A DNA stretch of 31,863 bases from a virus. Position 1 is the first letter of the stretch; each line of letters opens with the position of its first letter. The notes beneath the pieces are model-generated. The model searched no databases. It was not told the DNA's origin and was given only the letters and a program-made list of their open reading frames with translations. The position numbers and the translations under genes are program-made. This document shows, piece by piece, positions 9,501-15,327 of the stretch. The stretch covers positions 1 through 31,863 of the IMG/VR virus record IMGVR_UViG_3300032229_000294; one strand, written 5' to 3'.

Positions 9501-10340
9501 ATTATGCGAGATGAGTTAAAAGAACTTGGATTTGATGATGAAACTGAAACAAGAATTAGAAGAGCAATATCAGACCATCTTTCCGTTTATATTTCATATT
9601 TCATCAGTGGTCAATACAGCCAAGAAAGCACATTAGGAGACGAAGCGAGGCTTCAACACTCAGTAGATGCTCTTGATAAAGCAGATATCGCAGTCGCTTT
9701 CCCTAAAGACCTTCTTGCGAAATTGATAGAAGATGGGCGGTTTAAGACGCAGTTTGAGACAAAAACTTCTCGTGGCGCACTACATCCAGAAGGAAGAATA
9801 ACTGGTGATATTGCACAGTTTGGGTACCACCCAGACACTGCTCCAGAGATGCGCCCCGTTTATGGGTATCTAACATCTGGTGGGACCATTGACAGAAACA
9901 TGCTTGGAAGCATTAAGCAGTATGGTGAACTCCAGTTTATTCTTAAAAGAGATTCGCATTCACGTTCTACATACACAACCCATGACAGCCTGTCTTCTGG
10001 TCTCACCCCTGCGCCTATGGGGGTTCCGAGCAAGGACGCTTCTGGTAAGGTCGGGGAAACAATGTACGCAGAAGCACAAATACACGGTGGGCTCAGCCTT
10101 TCGGATGTTGACTATGTAGTTGTCAATGTCGGTGAACCAGACATAAATGATTGGCGAAACAACAAGATTTCACAAGAGGAATTTGAATCAATCAGTGGAA
10201 TGCTCGCAAATGTTGGCATACGGGTAGTCCCAGTGAGAGACGGCGAGATTGCTGACACATGGAACGGTGGGCAGGCAATCCCAGAACCGCCAGTAGAAGT
10301 TGTGGCGCAGTCACAGGAACCAGTTAAGGTGGTCGCATGA
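549..10340 (+). CDS. giant modular polyvalent protein (three metallopeptidase copies, ART-like, Nudix, other modules)
   Basis: This 3263-residue protein matches the published idea of phage polyvalent proteins: many effector domains in one chain, thought to enter the host with the DNA. Residues 49-62 carry an acidic DGDGDG loop. A GLAS motif recurs at residues 84, 379, 704, 1131, 1491, 1736, 1902, 2325 and 2883 and marks module borders. Modules 1-3 are tandem paralogues with HExxH at 255-259, 557-561 and 931-935, each followed by a YG...E.(F/V)AE helix likely giving the third zinc ligand. Module 4 looks like an ADP-ribosyltransferase (R1284, TS 1309-1310, E1378, but AGE in place of the usual ExE). 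Module 5 has a Nudix box (1574-1596) with N for the late G. Modules 8 and 9 share a paralogous domain; the last resembles DUF3626 as I remember it. Modules 6 and 7 are unassigned. Start: ATG six bases after TACAAT. Confidence 0.88.
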   Translation: MPFSYDINPNDSSRIRRRSQRIETENSERIEYKALGANLGQLARGAVAFDPNAEDGDGDGLVQDNTPYERPAALSNIADTVRQGLASATGYQTYFTNGKSPTVGMTNREVAEYAVPDNPLQFLEMRLQQQAIQGLPNNNPLIQEDLEKVSFDPEGIEQLRNLVERTLDERPALRVAWDRFGVPPIGISEGKNNYAGVFLSDSILMDDDSLKAKPIRSAMSNARIANLFSGVSGAPRIKGVKRVFVSTDARDTLTHEWGHYLHQLTSRLHPDANIREAATLLDMYWWSDAGYQSQYLDRHPTIKRLFDYFNQAPPFSGERIDLPDDSLPFVSSNYGTTKPGEFVAEAISAYFSPDKKTRELLNDAGVELVEKTFLGIRGGLASTSSGRRTTTGNSMRGLTPAEMAERIVPSTPEEALLSIADHQRMMAIDGEDVNTEALKVAIPRGMNDIDFSPEAVTEMRQVITKALAENRMFREVAERHGFPPVLATKRGAEWVDGDGTYAISMIEGFPSIIVNRDSRNQIILAGGAPNGVYEEEGMLEGTDTFLVSPTENAMIAHEWGHYINRLAASSHPDEDIRALATFWFSDTWDHDAGLTGPWKVLDKLGVNVGNDKASQRIIGARRFAEKVKNKKSEKWTGYPHVLSQYGQTMPAEAFAEGVSAILVGDESSRGLVSPALRDDIFDIIGKPESYQRDIAGGISERTAGLASLSMPRDIFGTIYVPRDMSLPEVKSTPLGGRDWLKDATNDEIADAIAVRSEEDFINLTLMNMMFGADIKNLSPQLEQTIRGVIAYNFFNQGRSVAEGGGELGIDFTPQGIDRTRRIIQSALDASPTFAWIVRNFGSVPIVSVDPDEIDMLMAIRPQDVSRDVANKGIMGWSTGMYGILLNTSSKYGRRELPIGQRKRFTTAAGENGNAEEFLVNVDGSMEGTLYHEWFHSFFGRITGWHSNYERVMGKLTGVPGERGDRRDYLYPGNPQADDIGLLVKDMFDRYNFIPYAHQSSETPKIIDRALQKISANGDDPADFNLIMSTHDSRTFIPELWIPETSQETLDEIQARYPYLVEDLAPLINVRYGTVTRQEQFAEGGALFVTPDTRQRSVYLPPELESIYAYILGLKSDPSPGDYDKPWERRSGLASVSMRNERSISSLNERVHTGKELFVQAGEAHRRPDAVRQSGGMTDVSINGYKFSIMGELPEFNEAYEAWNDWQENWRMRYISSEIMGLGALSSQTDTRRWQSIANNHLKNGTINEASSSTKEEIQRSAMMALSMMKEIADSPYATDAPLYRSISNVTENDAIARLNVGETLSMPLTSFSPDYASVLGFSKDDDQTTLADAIRERSNVIVKLREGTNIVYSPTTKPTPDTDGREVNMPIEGITAGEFIVKNKTNVNGVDVIEIEQSRVIDPLRGSRATDGRKKVETNKRRIKLNQDMTKSLEKIREKVQAREDAATDDERNKIDDDIAFESKRYGAITRALRTQNDDFDKLDTPRTVGGLASASSLEDRASRHGVSLEAFNDEGYDADDIEWSTNDWSFGKTGQVRAGDVVVVRTRNDGKKEILTIERKSGPFRGALSLPGGLQDEGEDLYDTAEREMLEEVNVSPTDAMDRRILGQVDVKDWDPRFVEGGRIAGIRFDLSEEQSSVVKAGDDAGKFNWVDVEEMSTGKYPIAFGHASWLAEAFADDEVLGPRFAVLAEASRVRNQRLIKKIDEKRREKGVKEFGEMPDPSIPYATTTDGIRTGLASARSGIKDISTSREIVGNATRLMRDNANLFDKDPIYDGYYGRTIDGAWVRDLVDGLKSNQKISHEDAVGMYLVLSAISDSKIYYTPETFSESFSIRMTLNNIRFKVSGNEEHTITLDNVGTERVWLAHRGSDYLGDYDTEEEALKAIQDSIADRTMIGPTKPAGLASTSSNNFSDTKSRYTESLDRNIADASDYLSRLEDALDEWNETGVWKGEDYGVVITPGRPPRNMTREDMLEVNYNPDNFSGAVQSRINELGLELSDMEASRSRLDKQGSSTTPIEAILDDPDVLARIEKRAEEVSAMSRPERSELFRDGEYEYVVHWGADVLEGGVLDPARSRGDETSASTVGNTRRINKVTAMQLVANRDDQKQKLSDLTKIQQEFEETGMVNLSSAENPFGVERLIGSLISRGKDRNANYHGDRAYRPFPDKDDLNEMGIDELTPEMKENIATILERSRNGSEQTLARLDKVADKLIEDDYQYSSTYPAEKLQTANGYGGRYGEEGDSWKNDAPKATRTGIHVFRVRIGEDATRDTGGPDEVHIIGQHTPVASLSVETHQNRGHQPGSAQSTWQGWLAEVVEADKASRRGLASTSERNQSIVARLKESTGWFDSAKDTGSEKIVRDNAGRELSVLKEQVSSIKDLDSNARQSLSDAVSKNGVNSVRNNRPLISTLFGINPKDLKESDGTVFYTGSDWSAPIKIERELAIASGDTEKVARIDDYIDFINNATPEEYAQAVVDASNNFGNSMDRRVKVMMNNPLGLIENGRYLTQHDYDERMGVADAGGVARADVRQLRRNVEENFGIPNIQSGSPEDPYKDLRPASGLIQNESLGRQRESGLQGIYGDDVEVIHPYTIGQPVDDSWTLDRENSYGRSSIILRAELAERSLFTNADSASGNPKAIITSEMLGRDANGLSYGKGVGGMPQMLWNDTVDSGQSMMSPSRADGLFYNEALVAGSFTLDEVQAIVTNPNSFLPKDRQVGLVVRGDGSIVVGAYNGEPFDSDARALVEASKMRRKLKADNDVDLVVADLNSGSNFSVDRVEMFNPAMTATYITEVNPKAFPDVGPADLRAGATPMEALLMQRRIDVQNGKFQTSFSPELEKRLLEAKPEDVASLVEQAKRETLAMIDAELSELRKEATDKKSRSGLASTQLTPTDDIEEAKRTGRPVNMFRPGTLPPKTQAEYDAVLEQQMRNLEEAKELRKRYQEIWDRDPTPPYSDEEKDAIQASNKIRNELLFQFVDLTPLNRIMRDELKELGFDDETETRIRRAISDHLSVYISYFISGQYSQESTLGDEARLQHSVDALDKADIAVAFPKDLLAKLIEDGRFKTQFETKTSRGALHPEGRITGDIAQFGYHPDTAPEMRPVYGYLTSGGTIDRNMLGSIKQYGELQFILKRDSHSRSTYTTHDSLSSGLTPAPMGVPSKDASGKVGETMYAEAQIHGGLSLSDVDYVVVNVGEPDINDWRNNKISQEEFESISGMLANVGIRVVPVRDGEIADTWNGGQAIPEPPVEVVAQSQEPVKVVA

Positions 10341-11002
10341 GAGAAGAGTTGATAGCAGTTCGTGGCAATGACCGCCTTTTCTACACCCATGACATCAGCC
10401 CTGTGCCTGGCATTGTTACACGAATGGGCTACATCTCCAAGGGTGATTCAGACATCAAGTTGGAAGTTGACATTGATGCGGTCCTATCTCGTGGCTATTG
10501 GGAAGAAGCACCAAAGCAGGACAGGGAAGTGCGTGGCAAAACAGTCGCTTGGGTGGAATTGTCAACAAAGTCGTTCATCAATGACGCCCCGTCATTTGAC
10601 ATCAAGTCTCTGAACTACACAAAGCCTGAGTTGCGTGAGCGCATCAAGAACAGAATTATGGCTGGTAGCAAGGGTGGCAGACCAGGTCAGTGGTCCGCTC
10701 GTAAAGCACAGTTGCTCGCAATGGAGTACCGTAAGGCTGGAGGCGGGTACAGAGGTGGCTTGCGCAAGACACAGCGTTCACTGAAGAAGTGGACACGAGA
10801 GAAGTGGACTACATCGGATGGTAAACCAGCGATTCGTAAAGGTGGCACTCGCCGCTACTTGCCTGCTAGTGCTTGGAGCAAACTTACGCCATCGCAGAGG
10901 GCAGCGACAAATCGTAAGAAAATCATTGGAAGTCGGGCGGGCAATCAGTTTGTTGCAAATACACGAAGTGCAGAGAATGCTTCGCGCCGAGCCAGAGACT
11001 AA
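10337..11002 (+). CDS. DUF5872-domain protein
   Basis: 221 residues. The start overlaps the stop of the giant gene in an ATGA junction, so translation is probably coupled and the two proteins probably work or are packaged together. From about residue 86 the sequence has the features I associate with DUF5872, known from algal-virus and phage proteins: KPELRERIKNRIMAGSKGG, then PGQWSARKAQ, then SLKKWTREKW, RYLPASAW and GNQFVANT near the end. The biochemical role of that family is not known to me. The N-terminal 85 residues are a separate acidic segment that I do not recognise. The C-terminus is strongly basic, consistent with nucleic-acid contact. It converges on a minus-strand gene with a 4-base overlap. 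Confidence 0.8.
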   Translation: MREELIAVRGNDRLFYTHDISPVPGIVTRMGYISKGDSDIKLEVDIDAVLSRGYWEEAPKQDREVRGKTVAWVELSTKSFINDAPSFDIKSLNYTKPELRERIKNRIMAGSKGGRPGQWSARKAQLLAMEYRKAGGGYRGGLRKTQRSLKKWTREKWTTSDGKPAIRKGGTRRYLPASAWSKLTPSQRAATNRKKIIGSRAGNQFVANTRSAENASRRARD

Positions 11003-11190
11003 TCGGGGTCCGAATACAACCGAGCCCCGAGAACTTTGACAGCAAGTTTCAAGCCACGAATCTTGGTAGTTATGTCGGACAAAGACCGTTCGTGTGCCTT
11101 GCTGTCGCTAGATAGTCTCAAGAGGAAGTAAGTCATAACTGACATCCATAGGAATATTCCCACGAAGAATACGGCTACCATAACTACCAC
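10999..11190 (-). CDS. small single-pass membrane protein with coiled tail
   Basis: 63 residues. An N-terminal hydrophobic stretch (residues 2-26, rich in V, F, L and M) should span the membrane; the remaining part is polar and helical (SSDSKAHERSLSDITTK). The GTG at 11190 overlaps the stop of the zinc-ribbon gene; an in-frame ATG at 11181 is an equally good start. It is the last gene of the minus-strand replication operon and converges on the DUF5872 gene. Holin-like or membrane-anchor roles are possible but unsupported. Confidence 0.6.
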   Translation of the reverse strand: MVVMVAVFFVGIFLWMSVMTYFLLRLSSDSKAHERSLSDITTKIRGLKLAVKVLGARLYSDPD

Positions 11191-11351
11191 TTTCCAATCG
11201 GGCAGGACTCCTGCTCAAACTTCACCTTTGTAAGTAGCAAGCAACCGCACACCTTGCATGTCTTGCGCCACTTCCTCATATGAGGACATTGCTTACAGAT
11301 TGCATATCTCCGAGCCGCCACCTCAACTGCAACCTGCACGGGTGCGTTCAA
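11184..11351 (-). CDS. small zinc-ribbon protein
   Basis: About 55 residues with paired cysteines CKQCPHM and CKVCGC, a later Cys, and the ending ESCPIGKW. This arrangement is common in short phage zinc-ribbon proteins of unknown role. I chose the TTG at 11351 because its TTGA overlaps the stop of the preceding gene, as at other junctions in this operon; a longer GTG start at 11390 would overlap that gene by 43 bases. It overlaps the downstream membrane-protein gene. It probably binds one zinc and may contact nucleic acid or a protein partner. Confidence 0.65.
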   Translation of the reverse strand: MNAPVQVAVEVAARRYAICKQCPHMRKWRKTCKVCGCLLLTKVKFEQESCPIGKW

Positions 11352-11665
11352 CGGAGTCTCGTTCCACAAGCAAGGCAGAACTCCGACCACGGGTAGTATC
11401 TGCGTTGATTGATTGGATGCGAACAGTCAATGACATCGGTGACCTTGGCATTCACAGTGTCTCTAATCATCTGAGAAACGGTCAAGCCCATCTTCTCTGC
11501 GGCTTCCTTCCATCTCTCTCTATCTTTTTCTGTCAGACGGATGAGGATGTTCTTGTCAGCGGGACCATCTTCGGGTGAAATCTCGTTGGAAACAGCCTTA
11601 TCCTTAGACTCGGCTTCTCTTGCTATTGCTGAAACTAGATTGTCTAGTTCTTGTTCGTCACTCAT
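11348..11665 (-). CDS. ribbon-helix-helix-like protein with C-terminal Cys/His motif
   Basis: 105 residues. The central segment (NILIRLTEKDRERWKEAAE, then MGLTVSQMIRDTVNAKV) has the pattern of an Arc/MetJ-type ribbon-helix-helix DNA-binding domain: a short beta strand followed by two helices. The C-terminus carries CSHP and CLACG, which may bind a metal. The ATG at 11665 overlaps the stop of the upstream HTH gene by eight bases; a TTG two codons earlier is less likely. Together with the upstream HTH gene it suggests a pair of DNA-binding proteins made with the primase. It could be a transcription regulator or help in DNA packaging or partition. Confidence 0.65.
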   Translation of the reverse strand: MSDEQELDNLVSAIAREAESKDKAVSNEISPEDGPADKNILIRLTEKDRERWKEAAEKMGLTVSQMIRDTVNAKVTDVIDCSHPINQRRYYPWSEFCLACGTRLR

Positions 11666-12263
11666 TTTCAACTATCTCTGCGTCTTGTATCGGTGCTTCG
11701 CCAAGAATACCAGCAACAGTAGATGGAGGCAAGACTCCAGATGCGCCCATGAGTTCCAGTAGTTTTCTCGCTTCTGTCTCTGGGTCAAATGCGTCAATAG
11801 CCGCTGCCTGATTGGTCTCTCCAGCGAGGCTTGACTTGACTGTCTCGCTACCACGCACATCCATCTGCACATTGATGTTCGTTGCTTCCATGCCAAGCAA
11901 CTTGGTGCGCCTGTCCATGATTGACAGAACCTGCTGAATCGCCTTGAGGTCGGGTTCAACGGCCACCTCAGTCCCGTCGTCCATCTTGACCTTGCGATGC
12001 TGTGTCAGAGGCCAAATGGCTGCTTGTAGATTGTCCAAGCGTTCCAGTTCCATGCGGAGGACTTCTGGGTAAGCCATTAGTGCTTCCCTGTTCAGTTTCT
12101 CCAACTGTCTTTGTACTGCTCTGTTAACAGAGGCAGAAGAAATGTCAAATCTTCTCGCAATCTCTGCTACGGCAACGCCAGCCTGACGCATCTTGAAAAT
12201 GCGCAAGTCTCTTTCAGCAAGGTATTCCTTAGTCATCACCTTGTTGTTGCGTTGTTCGCTCAT
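11658..12263 (-). CDS. helix-turn-helix protein, small-terminase-like
   Basis: 201 residues. Residues about 20-58 (FKMRQAGVAVAEIARRFDIS, then SASVNRAVQRQL) form a clear helix-turn-helix of the kind found in small terminase subunits and resolvase-type proteins. A middle helix with IMDRRTKLLGM resembles the conserved helix of many small terminase subunits. The C-terminal third is acidic. Its ATG overlaps the stop of the primase gene (ATGA). A packaging role is plausible, but the gene is in the replication operon, opposite in strand to the giant gene, so a DNA-binding accessory to replication is an alternative. Confidence 0.65.
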   Translation of the reverse strand: MSEQRNNKVMTKEYLAERDLRIFKMRQAGVAVAEIARRFDISSASVNRAVQRQLEKLNREALMAYPEVLRMELERLDNLQAAIWPLTQHRKVKMDDGTEVAVEPDLKAIQQVLSIMDRRTKLLGMEATNINVQMDVRGSETVKSSLAGETNQAAAIDAFDPETEARKLLELMGASGVLPPSTVAGILGEAPIQDAEIVENE

Positions 12264-13975
12264 TTATTTACCTTAGCGTACTCAATGACCTCAAAGGGGA
12301 ATAGTTTCCCTCTCCTAATTCTAGTAGGCCAAGGCCTATCGTCACGAGCACCTCGGAAATGCTTGACATCGTAACAGTATGCAACTCCAGCAGAAATGTC
12401 TGGTGTGAGCGAGATGCCGAACTCTGGCCAACGGGACCACACGGCGGAGCCGAACGGACGCAACTGACGATTAGTCATACTCTCTCCCAATGGAGCGTGA
12501 TGTTCTAACCACAGTGCGCACTTGTATGTGTCTCGTACATAGTCAAGATACTTGGCAACTTCAATGGCAACTGCTTCTGCCGTGCGACCACCTGGGTCTA
12601 CGAATGCTTTATACAAAGGACCCATCACAAGCAGTTCGGGTTTTGAGTCTTCAATCGCCTGTTCCAGCGCTTGTCTATCCTCTGGCTTCATCAAGTCAAA
12701 TCCTGATGGCTTGGTCAGAAGTTCTGCTGTCGGCGAGTTCGTGTAGCCCCGTGCTACAGCAGTCTCGTAGATGTTGCGTGAAGTACGACGAATGATGCGT
12801 TCTGGGTTCTCAAGGTCCACTGTGAGTGTACGGATTTGCTTCATGCGCTGATATGTGAACGGGTGTACTCCACATCCTGAGAGAATGGCAATCTGTCTAG
12901 CCAACATGGTCTTACCAACACCTTCAGCCGCCACAACGATTACTCGTTCAGTGCGTTCAATCAAGCCGTCAATAACCCAGTCGTATGAGTCATCGGTACT
13001 TTCCTTGACGAACTCCTGCCATGTAACCAATCTGCCGAAGTCAAGTGGCTTCTCACGACCAACTGCGAGTGCAATGTCGTGTGCTTTTGTAACAATCTGC
13101 TGTGGACTGAGGTCATTGCGTAATAGCAACTGCTCAAGTTTCTGCCTCGCTTCGTCAAACGGACTTTCTGTTGGTTGCTCTTCCGCCACCTGCGGGGCAG
13201 GTGTGGCGTAGTCTTCAATCAGCAACAAGTCATCAAGGTCTCCATCAACAGCGAGGAAATCTGTTACATCTTTGCACTGCGGTGTACGCCAAGCAGATAC
13301 ATCACACCCTGCTTTGGATAGTTCTTCTACGACAACTTTTGCGTGAGCCATTCCTGGTTCATCGTTGTCTGCGACTACAACAACTGTTCCACCTGCGAGT
13401 GCGTTCGTGTGGATTTGCAACCACTTACCTGCACCACCTGGCATTGTTGTCGCAATAATCCCCATCTTCATGAGGGTGTCTGCGTCTTTCTCTCCCTCAA
13501 CTACCCAAATCGGGTATCCATCTGTGACAGCCTTGCGAACTGCTGGAAGATTGTAAAGAACCTTTGGTGTATCACCGAGCGAGTATTCCCAACCACCATG
13601 ACCATCGGGTTTGCGTTGGCGAAATGTCTTCTTTCCACTTCCGTCTACATAACGAAGTTTCTGAAAAAGAAGTTCTCCTTGCTCATCAGTATAGTCATAT
13701 GTCTTGACGAGTTCAAGTTTTTCTTTGGTGCGTTTTTGTGGAGGAAACAATGCGGCTTGTGTCAATCCCATTGATTCGCAAATCTCTTTTGAAGAACATG
13801 GTGAGCCCCGATGGCAAGTAACGAGAATGTTCCCATTCCTGTCGTCTTCAGAGATAGAAAGAGATGGGTTCTCATCATCATTGCGACACGGACAGCGTGC
13901 TTCCCAGCCGTTACCTGTTTCGGTAACACCTTTTAGGCGAGATAGGAACTCTTCTGTGTGCTTAGACGAAGTCAT
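12260..13975 (-). CDS. primase-helicase (zinc finger, Toprim, RepA-like ATPase)
   Basis: 571 residues. A CHC2-like zinc-binding region (C28, C30, C54-H55, C60) is followed by a Toprim domain with VVEGEKD (158-164) and VADNDEPG (201-208), both typical of DnaG-type catalytic centres. The C-terminal half has a Walker A motif AEGVGKTM (350-357) and a Walker B-like PELLVMGP strand, as in RepA/RecA-type hexameric helicases. It should make primers and unwind phage DNA at the replication fork. The ATG at 13975 overlaps the end of the WhiB gene by 14 bases, so the two are cotranscribed. All key residues look intact. It is the main replication enzyme visible; no DNA polymerase is in the window. Confidence 0.88.
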   Translation of the reverse strand: MTSSKHTEEFLSRLKGVTETGNGWEARCPCRNDDENPSLSISEDDRNGNILVTCHRGSPCSSKEICESMGLTQAALFPPQKRTKEKLELVKTYDYTDEQGELLFQKLRYVDGSGKKTFRQRKPDGHGGWEYSLGDTPKVLYNLPAVRKAVTDGYPIWVVEGEKDADTLMKMGIIATTMPGGAGKWLQIHTNALAGGTVVVVADNDEPGMAHAKVVVEELSKAGCDVSAWRTPQCKDVTDFLAVDGDLDDLLLIEDYATPAPQVAEEQPTESPFDEARQKLEQLLLRNDLSPQQIVTKAHDIALAVGREKPLDFGRLVTWQEFVKESTDDSYDWVIDGLIERTERVIVVAAEGVGKTMLARQIAILSGCGVHPFTYQRMKQIRTLTVDLENPERIIRRTSRNIYETAVARGYTNSPTAELLTKPSGFDLMKPEDRQALEQAIEDSKPELLVMGPLYKAFVDPGGRTAEAVAIEVAKYLDYVRDTYKCALWLEHHAPLGESMTNRQLRPFGSAVWSRWPEFGISLTPDISAGVAYCYDVKHFRGARDDRPWPTRIRRGKLFPFEVIEYAKVNK

Positions 13976-14324
13976 TGTCGTAGACGGTTTTCTTTAGGAA
14001 TTCTCCACCATTGGCGTCACGCAGTCCAATTCCTTTGAAAACAATGCGACCTTCACGACCAAGATGAACTTGTTTTGACCAGCGAAGTTGTGCTCGCTCT
14101 TGTTCATCTTTACCACCCCAAATACCCCACGGTTCCCACTTCAGTGAGTATTCAAGACACTCTACTTTGTCTGGGCAAGTAGCGCAAATCGTTTTTGCTT
14201 GCGCTGTGTTTTTTCGGAGTTCAACGACTTCTTCTCGTTTACCAGTCTTTTGTAACGGATACCACCACTCTGTTGGATACCCCTTGCAGTTGCCATTCTC
14301 TGGTGAGAAATCGCCTTGCTCCAC
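13962..14324 (-). CDS. WhiB-family iron-sulfur regulator
   Basis: 120 residues. Four cysteines (13, 47, 50 and 56) in the C...CxxC...C pattern and the GIWGG turn (67-71) define the WhiB family, which binds a 4Fe-4S cluster and, in known cases, the sigma-70 region 4 of actinobacterial RNA polymerase. The family is essentially restricted to actinobacteria and their phages, so it is the best host marker here. The start is a GTG at 14324 preceded by AGGAGG four bases upstream, one of the few strong Shine-Dalgarno sites in the window. It could modify host RNA polymerase or compete with host WhiB proteins. A C-terminal tail of about 45 residues beyond the core is unusual in length but not unique. 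Confidence 0.9.
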   Translation of the reverse strand: MEQGDFSPENGNCKGYPTEWWYPLQKTGKREEVVELRKNTAQAKTICATCPDKVECLEYSLKWEPWGIWGGKDEQERAQLRWSKQVHLGREGRIVFKGIGLRDANGGEFLKKTVYDNDFV

Positions 14325-14332
14325 ATTGCCTC

Positions 14333-14743
14333 CTAAAGTCCCGTGATGCGACGCAAATCTTTTTCTGTGAGAAAGATTGTTGCGTAACGAACACGAAGGA
14401 TACCTGACTCATCAACTATTGCAACATCAATTGCATCAATCGGAACATTTAGTTGCGATGCGAGTGATGCTTTCATCATCTGCACTTTTGTTTCAAATGA
14501 TGCGTACTCTTCATCATCAAGAACTTCTGCTTTTGTTGGAGCACCGAGTGCTGACATCGTCTTTACTACTTCGCTTGCACGCAAACAAAACACACACGCA
14601 AGTTTCGGGGCTTTTGTTGCTCTGGGTCTTTTCTCAATGTGACCACACGAAAGAATGTGGTGGTAACTAACTGAACCCCAACCACCAACTCGTCTTATCT
14701 CTACGACATCTCTGCGTGGTGCCTTGCGATGTTCTGTCGTCAT
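14333..14743 (-). CDS. unknown protein with Cys/His cluster
   Basis: 136 residues. The N-terminal part has VGGWGSVSYHHILSCGH followed by CVFC, a Cys/His arrangement likely to hold a zinc ion. The C-terminal half is mixed alpha/beta (VDAI...VRYATIFLTEKDL style) with no recognised family. The ATG at 14743 is preceded by TATTGT and exactly six bases, so this operon probably begins with a leaderless transcript, even though WhiB next in line has a strong Shine-Dalgarno. It heads the WhiB-primase operon and stops eight bases before the WhiB start codon. Confidence 0.7.
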   Translation of the reverse strand: MTTEHRKAPRRDVVEIRRVGGWGSVSYHHILSCGHIEKRPRATKAPKLACVFCLRASEVVKTMSALGAPTKAEVLDDEEYASFETKVQMMKASLASQLNVPIDAIDVAIVDESGILRVRYATIFLTEKDLRRITGL

Positions 14744-14749
14744 TGCCCC

Positions 14750-14755
14750 ACAATA
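14750..14755 (-). promoter_or_regulatory. -10 box (TATTGT) of the WhiB-primase operon
   Basis: TATTGT on the minus strand is followed by GGGGCA and the ATG at 14743, the same six-base distance seen at the regulon promoters. The box lies at the edge of the SSB terminator hairpin, so no separate -35 sequence with the regulon motif is present. Confidence 0.45.
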
Positions 14756-14760
14756 GCAAA

Positions 14761-14788
14761 AGCCCCACCTGAGCGTCCAAGTGGGGCT
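14761..14788 (-). terminator. terminator after SSB
   Basis: An inverted repeat AGCCCCAC / GTGGGGCT, followed on the minus strand by a short T run, lies between the SSB stop and the next gene. It resembles a weak intrinsic terminator. Confidence 0.6.
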
Positions 14789-14821
14789 GTCGCTTAGTTC
14801 GCACTCACGGGTGCGATTTAA

Positions 14822-15253
14822 CTAGAAAGGTTCGTCTGCTGGAACTGTTTGCTTTGTGCGTGGGGGTGTTGGCTTTGAGGAAGAATCTCCACCGTTTGCA
14901 CGGCGACGCTCTACTGACTCAAGTGAGCCTGTGCGAATGCCGATTTCCATTGCCTTGATTTCAACAGTTGAACGCTTCTGTCCACTGTCTTTGTCTTCCC
15001 AAGAGCGCTGGTCAAGAGTCCCGACCACTACTACGCCCATTCCCTTTTCAAGGACATTTGCTGAGTTCTCAGCGAGGTATCCCCAAGCCACAACATTGAA
15101 GTAAGAAGTCTTTTCAACCTTCTCGCCTGATGCGTCTGTGTAGTTGTCATTCACTGCAATAGAAAACTTCAACTGAGCCTTCTGATTGGTTGTGTACTTC
15201 AACTCGGGGTCTGATGTGAGGTTTCCCACAATTGATGTCGGGGTAATTGCCAT
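14822..15253 (-). CDS. ssb: single-stranded DNA-binding protein
   Basis: 143 residues from the ATG at 15253. The OB-fold signature of bacterial SSB is plain: GNLTSDPELKYT, FSIAVNDNYTD, TSYFNVVAWGYLAENSANVL and GVVVVGTLDQRSWEDKDSG. A low-complexity linker leads to the acidic tail PADEPF, which in SSBs recruits partner enzymes. It would coat single-stranded phage DNA beside the primase-helicase. A longer open frame exists upstream, but GGAG eight bases before the ATG at 15253 and the match to known SSB N-termini fix this start. Its promoter is a divergent copy of the regulon type with a leader of about 35 bases, unlike the leaderless early genes. Confidence 0.93.
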   Translation of the reverse strand: MAITPTSIVGNLTSDPELKYTTNQKAQLKFSIAVNDNYTDASGEKVEKTSYFNVVAWGYLAENSANVLEKGMGVVVVGTLDQRSWEDKDSGQKRSTVEIKAMEIGIRTGSLESVERRRANGGDSSSKPTPPRTKQTVPADEPF

Positions 15254-15289
15254 GTTTATCTCCAATTTGTCGTGTTTGTTCCGACTAAG

Positions 15290-15318
15290 TTGAACTTTAT
15301 CAGTGGTTCGGATACAAT
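15290..15318 (+). promoter_or_regulatory. plus-strand promoter overlapping the ssb promoter
   Basis: TTGAAC at 15290-15295, 17 bp, TACAAT at 15313-15318, then nine bases to the ATG at 15328. It is antiparallel to and overlaps the ssb promoter, so the two should exclude each other. Confidence 0.6.
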
Positions 15319-15322
15319 GCAA
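15294..15322 (-). promoter_or_regulatory. ssb promoter, regulon-type spacer
   Basis: TTGCAT, 17 bp, TAAAGT on the minus strand. The spacer keeps TCCGAAC and ACTGA, the diverged form of the regulon core. It overlaps almost completely a plus-strand promoter for the gene at 15328. Confidence 0.6.
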
Positions 15323-15327
15323 CTCCT

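Noticed and set aside
549-10340. MuF/minor head domain in the giant protein
   Set aside because: ART and Nudix fusions to MuF domains are known in actinophages, but I could not find a MuF segment here.
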